DNA of 64,000 nt, from positions 124,001 through 188,000 of the forward strand of contig CAZNYS010000001.1 of NCBI GenBank assembly GCA_964577305.1, written 5' to 3'. Under the pieces are notes generated by a model, which was not told where the DNA came from, did no database searches, and was given only the letters and a program-made list of their open reading frames with translations. The position numbers and the translations under genes are program-made. This DNA comes from UBA9300 sp964577305. GTDB lineage: Bacteria; Bacteroidota; Bacteroidia; Bacteroidales; VadinHA17. This document shows positions 18,464 through 26,175 of this stretch, in pieces (the stretch's first letter is position 1; every line of letters starts with the position of its first letter).

Positions 18464-19671
18464 TTTCCTACTCCGAATTCGGTACCAAACAGTTCAGCTG
18501 CCCCCGCATATACAACTTCATCTCCCGGGGATAAGCCGCGGGTTAATATGGCCAGGCTGTCCATAACATGATCCAGATCAACCCTCGTCCGGATGTAAAC
18601 AAGCGGTCCTGATTTAACATATACCCATGTTCCACCCTGAATATCGTATATAACAGATGAATAAGGAATCCCCATACCTTCCCCGCTCGATTTCAGGGTG
18701 AGTGTTACACTGACCTTCTGTCCGATTCTAAGTGTTCCTTTATCATTGTCAATCTCATAATAAAGATAGGATGATGCACTGCTGGCATTACTGAGCCTCG
18801 GGCCCTGGATAGGATTGGCTTGCAGTAAACCAGGATCAGCATTTTCACCCATGGTGGAGATAGCTGCCTTTTTTCCGGGATCTATTGCCGGGAGGTCTCC
18901 GGAATAGACAGGAACGCGGATCCAGAACTGGTTCATGGGCGATACTTCAAATAAAACAGAAGATGCAGCGATGATCTGCCCTGGTGTAACATTGATATTC
19001 TGAATAATTCCGTTAATCGGGGATCCTATATTGAAAGTTGAAAGATTTTCAGATGCTTCATCCAGTTTCTTTCCCTGGTAAAGATTTAAACGACCAAGGG
19101 CTGCTTTCAGAGAGGCTTCAGCCCTCGTAAAACGCGCCCGTGTGGCTTCCAACGTTTTGTTACTGATGGCTTTGTTTTCAAGCAGGGTCTCAGCCCTGGT
19201 CAATTCAGCTTTTGCAACGTCATACTCCACCTGCTTCACCCTGACATCTTCTTCTGCACTTATGACATCCATTTCGGGAGGTATCAAAACCAGGCGCATC
19301 AAATCCTGGTTCTTTTTAACAAGTGAACCGGCCACCGGGAAATAATTACTGGTAGTCCGGAATACCATCCCTGCAACTGGTGCAGTCACTTTTACTTCCT
19401 GGCCCGGAGGAGCCATCAACTCTCCGCCGACCTTCAGGGTTTTGGGTATATTCCTGATCTCAACATTCCTTGTCTCAATTCCAAGACGTTGTTCAGCTTC
19501 TGCCGTAAGACGAATGGTTGTCAGCGTATTTTCTTTCACCTGATTGTTCACTATTGCTGGTTCCTGAACGGTCTCTGCTTCTTGCTTCTTATTGCCACAT
19601 CCATATAAACTGATAAGCAGGATCAGGAAGAAGGGATTTATGATCAATGGAAGTCTGAATTTTTGATGCAT
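18460..19671 (-). CDS. RND membrane fusion (periplasmic adaptor) lipoprotein
   Basis: A 403-residue adaptor. The ATG at 19671 is chosen: it gives a clear lipoprotein signal (MHQKFRLPLIINPFF...SLYGC) and leaves 19 nt after the TolC-type gene. The frame is open upstream to 19767, but that would overlap the TolC gene by 77 nt. Domains: barrel-sandwich/lipoyl halves at about 85-130 and 215-250, an alpha-hairpin between them (about 130-205), beta-barrel and membrane-proximal domains after. There is no HMA metal-binding domain. It should link the RND pump to the outer membrane channel. It is translationally coupled to the pump gene. Confidence 0.9.
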   Translation of the reverse strand: MHQKFRLPLIINPFFLILLISLYGCGNKKQEAETVQEPAIVNNQVKENTLTTIRLTAEAEQRLGIETRNVEIRNIPKTLKVGGELMAPPGQEVKVTAPVAGMVFRTTSNYFPVAGSLVKKNQDLMRLVLIPPEMDVISAEEDVRVKQVEYDVAKAELTRAETLLENKAISNKTLEATRARFTRAEASLKAALGRLNLYQGKKLDEASENLSTFNIGSPINGIIQNINVTPGQIIAASSVLFEVSPMNQFWIRVPVYSGDLPAIDPGKKAAISTMGENADPGLLQANPIQGPRLSNASSASSYLYYEIDNDKGTLRIGQKVSVTLTLKSSGEGMGIPYSSVIYDIQGGTWVYVKSGPLVYIRTRVDLDHVMDSLAILTRGLSPGDEVVYAGAAELFGTEFGVGK

Positions 19672-19690
19672 TGGATTACATGTTTGACAG

Positions 19691-21025
19691 TTAGAAAGAT
19701 ATGTTGTTACCTCCGATACTATAATATATTGCCGCAATATTTTTCCTGATTTCTGTTTCTGCTTCAAGGCATCTCAGACGGGTTTGAAGTAGTTGCCGCC
19801 TGAACTCCAGGAATTCCAGGTATGATATCTCACCTGAAATATAAGCCTGTTCTCCGTTTTTCACTGCCTGATCCGCCTTTGGCAGTATGTCATTTACCAG
19901 AAATTCATATGATTTTCTGGCGGCCAAATAACCCTGGTACCCCTCGAGTATTTCTGAGCGGATAGACTGCTGCAAAACGAGATAATAATCTGCAGCCCGC
20001 TGTATTTCAGTCCTGGCCCTTGTTGTACCACCCTGGTTAAAATAGAACAGAGGAATCTCAAAATTAACACCCGGTCCCATTTCGAAGCCCTCTGTGCCCT
20101 GTGCATTGGCATCCAGCATGGCTGTCAGGTTAAAGATCTTGGATCTTTCCCAGCCAAGCCGCTCACCGCACATTTCAATGTCAATTTCCGCTGCTCTCAG
20201 GTCCGGGCGGCAGGCAAGTCCGGATTTAATCAGTAATTCAGGTTCCGGAATATCGGATAACCCGACAGGAGAAGGATTAATCATTATATCTGAATGTTCT
20301 GATATTAACCCAAGCAAGGTCAGAAACCTTATCTTCCGGATCTCCATATCCCGACTGGCAGTGATTGCCATCTCTTCCGATAAGGAAGATGCCAGCTTTA
20401 GGGCGGTTTCTTCCAGTTCGCTGATATCTCCGGCCTGCATCCTTGAATAAGCAATCTCAGCAATTTCACCATCTAATTCTGCCGCATCCCTGGCTATTTC
20501 TAATTTCTTAAGGGACATATTAAAATCAGCGAAAGAAACATAGACATTTCGAACCAGGGTAAGGCCATTATTAACAAGGTTTTCTGCAACTTTTTCAGTA
20601 TTCAGTTTTGCAGCTGCAACTCTTCTGGGCCGCTGCCACAGGGCCTCAACGGCCAGCGATAAGGAGTACTCCAATTGTTTAGGTCCGAGCGGGAACAGAA
20701 GGGAAAAAACCGGGTTGGGGAGCATGCCGGCCTCGATCAGATCCGCCTTGGCAAAGCCAAGATCGGCAAGATCAACCCTGAGCCGGGGATTATTCCACAG
20801 GGCAATGCCCACCGATTCCTCCTCTGAAAGTCCATCTTCGAGAATAATACCGGGAGGTACATAAGAAGAGTCGGATGGCTCCTCAGGCAAATGGTATCCG
20901 GATCTCTTCCCGATTTCATCGGAAATATATTTTTCATTGTAGACCGTGCGTGTGGCACATCCTGACAGTGATAACAGCACAATAGCCAGTATCATGCAAC
21001 CTGCCACTGAAATATTCCTGATCAA
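19691..21025 (-). CDS. TolC-family outer membrane efflux lipoprotein
   Basis: A 444-residue outer membrane factor. It has a signal peptide with lipobox SLSGC (Cys about 22) and two repeats of the TolC coiled-coil/strand unit: helices at about 125-225 and 330-430, with the outer-membrane strand regions near AMLDANAQG and LFYFNQGG. Shorter spacing in the first repeat is usual for metal-type CusC/CzcC relatives. It is the first gene of the operon TolC-type, MFP, RND (minus strand), a complete tripartite efflux set. Confidence 0.9.
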   Translation of the reverse strand: MIRNISVAGCMILAIVLLSLSGCATRTVYNEKYISDEIGKRSGYHLPEEPSDSSYVPPGIILEDGLSEEESVGIALWNNPRLRVDLADLGFAKADLIEAGMLPNPVFSLLFPLGPKQLEYSLSLAVEALWQRPRRVAAAKLNTEKVAENLVNNGLTLVRNVYVSFADFNMSLKKLEIARDAAELDGEIAEIAYSRMQAGDISELEETALKLASSLSEEMAITASRDMEIRKIRFLTLLGLISEHSDIMINPSPVGLSDIPEPELLIKSGLACRPDLRAAEIDIEMCGERLGWERSKIFNLTAMLDANAQGTEGFEMGPGVNFEIPLFYFNQGGTTRARTEIQRAADYYLVLQQSIRSEILEGYQGYLAARKSYEFLVNDILPKADQAVKNGEQAYISGEISYLEFLEFRRQLLQTRLRCLEAETEIRKNIAAIYYSIGGNNISF

Positions 21026-21278
21026 ATCAATTTATATTTTTCGTTCCTTATCTGTTCAAAGTTATGTTTTTTATTATAATCGTAAAGGTTTTGCTTAATA
21101 AAAGAAATTCATGGGGCGGTTCCTCATATATCTCCCAGTCAATTCTGAACCTGGTAGTGCCATAAAGCTGGACATGGACTGTGCCCAGCCAGGTAGAATC
21201 CATGGTTTGAAGAACTTCATTATTAAACAAATAGCCATTTTGAGCAATTAACATCAATAAAAAGAAACAGGATAAACA

Positions 21279-22139
21279 TTAGCCATGGCGATACTTTGTG
21301 CCATTTCCGGACTCGAAAAATTTAGAAGGTTTTAATAACTGCCCGATATGGAAAATTGTTTTTTTAGCAAAGTTCATGTTAGTATTTACCGGAACAATGA
21401 CTTTTGGATCATACCCAAGTTTCATTGCAAGTTCCTTCATTCTAGCGTTGCCTGAAGCGTGAAGAATACTGGGCTTAGAATCTGCAGCAGTATTGGAAAT
21501 TCTACCATCATAAAACATTAGATCTTTCAGATCTGGTCTTCGCGTGACGAAATCTTTAAAGAGGAGATTATGAAAGATTTCGCATTTCCAATCGATTTCT
21601 ATTTCTATACCTGTATTGTATGAATTATTTTCGTATGAATTAGTAATATAGATCCCTGTCAATATTTGTTGATCCATTGAAGTTTCGGCCATATTATACC
21701 TATTAACAAGTTTGTCAATGACAAAACGGGCATAATCCGCGCGCGATATCCACGTACCTGTATTAAGGAAATTGTAGTTGGTTGAATTTATCGGAGTCTT
21801 CTTCTTAGTCTTGTTGAATTCATAGTTATAAACTGCTGCTTTCAAAAACCCAAGATTCAGTGCACCGCAAAGGAATGATACATTTAATTTCTTAAACTTA
21901 ATTTCTATTTCTTCAAGTCCGGACAAAAAAATAACATCGAATGGATCGACTGATATAACTACTTCATCATCTGGCAGGTCATTAATAAACTCACGTATCG
22001 TCATCATTTTTTTCCCGTAGCCAACCCATCTTTCCCCCCATCCCAGAATTACCGGATCAATATTGTATCGTTTGCAGGACTCTATGAATAAATCATAATA
22101 GCCCTGTTTATTTGTTGCAAAAGCAAAGACTTTTGACAT
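21279..22139 (-). CDS. PLOD-type glycosyltransferase
   Basis: A 286-residue soluble protein similar in layout to the glycosyltransferase domain of procollagen lysyl hydroxylases (PLOD). Visible family signatures: an N-terminal Rossmann strand (VFAFATNKQGYYDLF), LGWGERWVGYG, the metal-binding DxxxD of ISVDPFDVIF (about residues 63-71), FLNTGTWI (about 125-132), SMDQQIL, IDWKCEIFHNL and SILHASGNARM near the C-terminus. In PLOD the acidic motif binds Mn2+ and UDP-sugar. There is no signal peptide or membrane anchor. Acceptor and donor are unknown. The gene is visibly richer in A+T than its neighbours and stands alone between the efflux operon and tRNA-Cys, which suggests recent acquisition. Confidence 0.75.
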   Translation of the reverse strand: MSKVFAFATNKQGYYDLFIESCKRYNIDPVILGWGERWVGYGKKMMTIREFINDLPDDEVVISVDPFDVIFLSGLEEIEIKFKKLNVSFLCGALNLGFLKAAVYNYEFNKTKKKTPINSTNYNFLNTGTWISRADYARFVIDKLVNRYNMAETSMDQQILTGIYITNSYENNSYNTGIEIEIDWKCEIFHNLLFKDFVTRRPDLKDLMFYDGRISNTAADSKPSILHASGNARMKELAMKLGYDPKVIVPVNTNMNFAKKTIFHIGQLLKPSKFFESGNGTKYRHG

Positions 22140-22455
22140 TTTAGTTTCAGATATTGTTAATCAATGATAATTTTGACATAATGCAGTGGAATTATAGCTG
22201 TGATTCAATAGTCTTCCATATAAATTATTCCATAAGAATCAAAGTTGAATAATGTTCTCATAATAGTTATGAAGTTAGTAAGTTGCCATTTTTAACCAAA
22301 CCAACTTTTTCAGTATCTCTTTCTAGAGTAATTGGTTATATGTAGGCAAAGATAATAATTACAGTAAAATACAGCGAACCTGTTTATTGGACTCATTTTT
22401 TTAGCGGGGTGTTCCCCCGAGTACTCGGGGTCGCGATCCGGTGAGGGGTGCCTTT
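22140..22455. other. Long non-coding stretch upstream of the glycosyltransferase gene
   Basis: No convincing reading frame. The left two thirds are A+T-rich and hold a minus-strand CAAAGATA complement (22348-22355, i.e. TATCTTTG), a candidate -7 element for the glycosyltransferase gene with a leader of roughly 200 nt. The right third (about 22403-22450) changes abruptly to G+C-rich sequence with competing inverted repeats: GGGG/CCCC at 22406-22417 and the palindrome at 22415-22430. Confidence 0.5.
22415..22430. repeat. Perfect 16-bp palindrome CCCCGAGTACTCGGGG
   Basis: CCCCGAGT followed directly by its reverse complement. It lies in a G+C-rich block downstream of tRNA-Cys and its terminator. 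No function is known to me; a protein-binding or recombination site, or a remnant of an inserted element, are possible. Confidence 0.6.
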
Positions 22456-22501
22456 CAACAGTAAAGCCCCGGCAGCAAATGCTGCCGGGGCTTTACTGTT
22501 G
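22456..22501 (-). terminator. Perfect 21-bp stem hairpin directly after tRNA-Cys
   Basis: A 21-bp perfectly paired stem (22456-22476 with 22481-22501) closed by a 4-nt loop, starting at the first base after the tRNA discriminator. The stem contains AAAGCCCCGGCAGC and its complement, so it ends in an internal A/T run on either side, which would work as a terminator in both directions. There is no separate U-tract outside the stem. It most likely ends the tRNA-Cys transcript and defines its 3' end for trimming. Confidence 0.7.
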
Positions 22502-22572
22502 AGGTCGGTAGCGGAGTCGAACCGCTGTACCCGGTTTTGCAGACCGGTGCCTAGCCACTCGGCCAACCGACC
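22502..22572 (-). tRNA. tRNA-Cys (anticodon GCA)
   Basis: The minus strand folds into a full cloverleaf: acceptor GGTCGGT/ACCGACC, D-arm with GCC...GGC, anticodon stem CCGGT/ACCGG around CTGCAAA (anticodon GCA), variable loop GTAC, T-arm AGCGG-TTCGACT-CCGCT. The discriminator base is U73, the cysteine identity base. The 3' CCA is not encoded. It lies 45 nt downstream of the 2-epimerase stop, on the same strand as the carbohydrate operon. Confidence 0.95.
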
Positions 22573-22617
22573 ATATTTGGGAGTACAAAATTAAGAAAAA
22601 AATACGAATGCTGAAAC

Positions 22618-23805
22618 TTATAATCTCCTCATAACTTCCAAACACATCCGGCTGTTGTGATAGGGACATTTCCAGAAACCGGCTTTGTCATCTACCGTAT
22701 TTACCTTACCATCAGCCCTGATGCTCCAGTGCCATTCACCATTATCCCTGTCAACCAGTTTATCTTCAATATAATTGAAACACTTGTAGGCCATTTCAAG
22801 ATATCTATTCTCTCCCGTCAGCTCCCATGCATTTAGCAAGCCCACCACAGTTTCAGCCTGCACCCACCAGTGCCTGTCAGTATCAGTATATAGCCCTCTT
22901 ATACTTTTCTCATAAATAAGGCTGCCATCATCCTGCAGACCCTCTAAAGCGGCATTAACCATTTTAAGTGAAACAGGTTTCAGTGCATTATACAGTTCAC
23001 TGTCACACAGTATATCTGCAGCTTCACACAAAAGCCATGAAGCTTCTACCTCGTGGCCGTAAGAGATAATGTCAGACTTAATATTCCATTGTTTATCAAA
23101 AAAGAGATTCAAGTGTCCGGTTTTAGGGTCAATTATCCTGCCTGTAAAAACATTAACCAGTTTCACGAGCTGACTCCGAAGTGATTCATCAGGCCATACT
23201 GAGTACAGGTTTGTGTAGGCCTCAAGTACATGGAGGTGAGTATTCATCGATTTTTCTTCATTTGTATCTCTGATACTCAGCCGCTGATCATCAATATGTT
23301 GCCAGTCATGGCTGAAAGCTTCGAGGTAGCCTTCGTTTACTTCGTCATAAGCATGGTCTTCTATAAGTCTGTACAGTTCAATTGCTTTCTCCAGGAATTG
23401 CTTATCGGCAGATGACCTGTAATATTCACTGAGGGCATAAATAAAATACGCCTGGGAATAGATTTGTTTCTTCTTATTTAGAGGCTTCCCTTTTGCAGTC
23501 AGGCTCCACCAGGTGCCACCGTACCTGTTATCAAAAAAATGGTCAAGTATATAATTTGCTGCTTTTGAAGCCTTTTCAAGGCAGCCTGTAATACTTGTTT
23601 TGTTATATACAGCGGCATAGGTCCACAGTATACGTGCATTCAGTATTCCGCCCTTTGGAGCATTAGCAATAATATTATTATAACCGTCAATCCTCCCATG
23701 GAATCCGCCATACTTAACGTCGGACATATTATTATCCCAGAAGGGCAGGATATTATTGATTAGCTCATCTTTGGCCTTACGCTTTAACTCTTCGGGAATA
23801 TTCAC
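22618..23805 (-). CDS. AGE-family disaccharide 2-epimerase (cellobiose/mannobiose type)
   Basis: A 395-residue cytoplasmic (alpha/alpha)6-barrel of the N-acylglucosamine 2-epimerase family. The pattern is that of cellobiose 2-epimerases: R58 in NARILW, H190/H192 in NTHLHVLEAY, H251 in SYGHEVEASW, W313-W314 and H383 in CPYHNSRM. These correspond to the catalytic His pair and Arg of characterised cellobiose epimerases. In mannan pathways this enzyme turns mannobiose into mannosyl-glucose. The start is GTG at 23805; its G overlaps the upstream stop (TAGTG), so translation is coupled to the GH5-GH26 gene. No GH130 phosphorylase, which would act next, lies in the window. Confidence 0.88.
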   Translation of the reverse strand: MNIPEELKRKAKDELINNILPFWDNNMSDVKYGGFHGRIDGYNNIIANAPKGGILNARILWTYAAVYNKTSITGCLEKASKAANYILDHFFDNRYGGTWWSLTAKGKPLNKKKQIYSQAYFIYALSEYYRSSADKQFLEKAIELYRLIEDHAYDEVNEGYLEAFSHDWQHIDDQRLSIRDTNEEKSMNTHLHVLEAYTNLYSVWPDESLRSQLVKLVNVFTGRIIDPKTGHLNLFFDKQWNIKSDIISYGHEVEASWLLCEAADILCDSELYNALKPVSLKMVNAALEGLQDDGSLIYEKSIRGLYTDTDRHWWVQAETVVGLLNAWELTGENRYLEMAYKCFNYIEDKLVDRDNGEWHWSIRADGKVNTVDDKAGFWKCPYHNSRMCLEVMRRL

Positions 23806-26147
23806 TATTCGTATATTGCCTTTTTTGTTATGTCACCCTGGAATAATGTTCCGGGTAGCTCATAAAACCGAATAAAATCATCTTCACTGTCCTGGCCGGG
23901 GAAGGGTGCATAAAAATGATCGGGACGGTCTATGGCATTGCGCCAGACCAGCACATATGAGATGTTAAGATCCTTAACTGCCGGCCAAAGTACCGTTGTC
24001 CACCATTCCGGGTCAGGTATCCTTTCCAGTCCTGTTTCGGTGAGTGCTGCAACTTTGTTATGATCTTCCGCAATCTTCGTTAAAATCTCAAGTTTTTCCC
24101 TTACATCTTTGATATACCTGTTACCAAAGGCCGGTGACATCTGGTAATAATCAAATCCCAGCAGGTCGACATAGCCATCACCGGGGTAGCGTTCGAGATA
24201 CTGTTCTTCATCTTTAAAATCACCGGAGGCTGAGTATGCAAACAGGAGGGTATGAACATTGCGTTCATTGCATAAATAATCGGCTGTAAAACGCCACAGG
24301 TCAATAAATTCTTCCCGGGTGCACAGGTTCTGCCCCCACCAGAACCAGCTACCGGTATGTTCATGATAAGGCCTGAATACTACCGGGATAGCTTTTCCAT
24401 TTTCATCAGCCAGTGAAAGGAAGAATTCAGCCAGCCTGTCCAGCCATTGTTTGAATTTTTCATGGTTCACGCCATCGGGTAAAATGGAAGCCACCGTATT
24501 TTTTGAGCTCACATCCCAGGCAGTGCCCCCTGTTTCAGGGTTATCGGCATGCCAGCTGAATGTTATTATTCCTCCCCGGTCGAATACATCACCGGCAAAT
24601 GTCTTCATATTAGCAAAGGCCACGGAATCGAGGTTATAGTCTGATCCATTCTCGAGATGTCCCAGGTCCATACCATAAACCGCCGGGTAATCACCGCAAA
24701 CTCTTTTCACGTCAGATTCACCGTCCGGGTACTTCCAGTCGACACCGTAGGCAAGGTCATCCTGGTGACCAAACATGACTCCTTCACGTGACAGGGATTT
24801 AAGTGCTGTCCCCAGCTTCTGAGTTTCCTCTGTTACATTGCGATCTGTCTGGTTTAATATCAATTTATTGTATTCAGCTACAATGGATATTGTGGGATCG
24901 GTGTCGAAGACCGAATTAAGCCCCTGTTCTTCCTGTGGTGGATCACCCAGGTAGTCGTCACCAGGTTCCCAAAATATACTTTCCCCGCCTGACCGGCCCT
25001 CCCCGGAGTATGCCCAGAAGTTACATCCTGCAAGTACATCTTCATTGCCGGCATGTTCCAGTATCTTTTCAAAGCAGTTTTTATAGTACCTGTCGCGGAA
25101 CGCCACTGTTTCGGATGGGTCGTATCCATGTGAATCGCGTGGCAGGCCAAATTCTTCGAGAACGATGGGTTTGTTCAGTTTGCGTGCAACATCAATATGG
25201 TCATTCATATAGTTATTGGTGTTGCTAATGCTTCTATCCATACTGGAACCGATATCTGAAACATTCAGCCACCCCCAGTTCTTTGGCCATATATGCATTG
25301 TGAGATAGTCAATATTCGTGTCGGAGTGGATTTTCTCGAATGCTTCCATAGAGTATTCGCACCCGTGCAGCCCTTCTGTGCCTGTAGTCACCAGGTGGTT
25401 ATCATCCAATTCTTTTATAAGTGCGGCCGTACCGGCTATCATATCCATGAAGGCAGGCAGGTTTTCCCTGCCGAAAGCCCGTGGTTCATTTCCTAGCTCC
25501 CATGTCATTATAGCAGGGTCCTCTGTATATTTCAGGCCGGTATATTTGTTTGTACGGCCCAGGATGAACCTTATATGATCATGGAATTGCTTAATACAAT
25601 CATCACACTCATGGAACTGGGAAGCATATTCCATGAACTCAGGCCAGCTGTTTCCCGGGAGTGACGGATAAGGTATGGGCCCATAACCGTTCCAGTTAAG
25701 GTATTGTGAATACCCTCCTGACCATTCCCAGCTGTTATTGAGGTAGAGAATGGCGAACTGGCCACGTTTCTTCATTTCAGCCAGCAGGAAATCAAGCCCG
25801 TCGAGAAGATCCTCGTTATATACCCCAGGGGATACCTGCAATGACGGTGTTACCCTCGTGGGTTCCCCGTCGGGTCCTTCTGCTCCCACGAGTATCCTGA
25901 GATTGGTTACCCCGATGCTGTCCAGGTGGTCAAGTTCCCTGACCAGGCGCTCACGGTCACCGTACTCTGCTTCAGAGCCAAGGATAGCACCATACCAGTA
26001 GTTAGCTCCAATGAAATAGTATGGCATATCCCCACGAAGGAAGATACCATCTTCGACAGTAATAAACTCCTTTTCTGGTTGACTGCAACCGGGAGCTATT
26101 AAACTGAAAACAGATAATAAAACAAGAGTAAAGATTTTATTATTCAC
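23805..26147 (-). CDS. GH5-GH26 two-domain beta-mannanase lipoprotein
   Basis: A 780-residue predicted lipoprotein (lipobox APGC, C21) with two catalytic modules. Residues about 28-425 are a GH5 (subfamily 7-like) mannanase: acid/base E221 in TWELGNEPRAF and nucleophile E332 in KPIVLEEFG. Residues about 435-775 are a GH26 mannanase: acid/base E596 in FRPYHEHTGSWFWWG and nucleophile E704 in ALTETG. Both active sites look intact. Both families cut beta-1,4-mannan backbones. Expected location is the cell surface or the periplasmic face of the outer membrane. It is third in the operon GH31, GH2, GH5-GH26, epimerase; it follows GH2 by 28 nt and overlaps the epimerase by 1 nt. Confidence 0.88.
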   Translation of the reverse strand: MNNKIFTLVLLSVFSLIAPGCSQPEKEFITVEDGIFLRGDMPYYFIGANYWYGAILGSEAEYGDRERLVRELDHLDSIGVTNLRILVGAEGPDGEPTRVTPSLQVSPGVYNEDLLDGLDFLLAEMKKRGQFAILYLNNSWEWSGGYSQYLNWNGYGPIPYPSLPGNSWPEFMEYASQFHECDDCIKQFHDHIRFILGRTNKYTGLKYTEDPAIMTWELGNEPRAFGRENLPAFMDMIAGTAALIKELDDNHLVTTGTEGLHGCEYSMEAFEKIHSDTNIDYLTMHIWPKNWGWLNVSDIGSSMDRSISNTNNYMNDHIDVARKLNKPIVLEEFGLPRDSHGYDPSETVAFRDRYYKNCFEKILEHAGNEDVLAGCNFWAYSGEGRSGGESIFWEPGDDYLGDPPQEEQGLNSVFDTDPTISIVAEYNKLILNQTDRNVTEETQKLGTALKSLSREGVMFGHQDDLAYGVDWKYPDGESDVKRVCGDYPAVYGMDLGHLENGSDYNLDSVAFANMKTFAGDVFDRGGIITFSWHADNPETGGTAWDVSSKNTVASILPDGVNHEKFKQWLDRLAEFFLSLADENGKAIPVVFRPYHEHTGSWFWWGQNLCTREEFIDLWRFTADYLCNERNVHTLLFAYSASGDFKDEEQYLERYPGDGYVDLLGFDYYQMSPAFGNRYIKDVREKLEILTKIAEDHNKVAALTETGLERIPDPEWWTTVLWPAVKDLNISYVLVWRNAIDRPDHFYAPFPGQDSEDDFIRFYELPGTLFQGDITKKAIYE

Positions 26148-26175
26148 GGCAATATATTTTAATATTAATTAGATT

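Noticed and set aside
16260..18566. Several plus-strand frames over the RND pump and adaptor genes
   Set aside because: They are shadows of high-confidence genes on the other strand and show no family features.
19672..19767. Longer N-terminus of the membrane fusion protein
   Set aside because: It would overlap the TolC-type gene by 77 nt and hide the lipoprotein signal that begins at ATG 19671.
21048..21257. A 69-codon minus-strand frame between the TolC-type and glycosyltransferase genes
   Set aside because: It starts at TTG/ATG without a ribosome binding site, has no recognisable family, and lies in A+T-rich DNA. The segment LYGTTRFRIDWEI looks protein-like, so a remnant is possible, but not enough to call a gene.
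22501..22572. Integration into tRNA-Cys (att site)
   Set aside because: No partial tRNA 3' copy, integrase gene or boundary repeat was seen; kept only as a weak idea in the findings.
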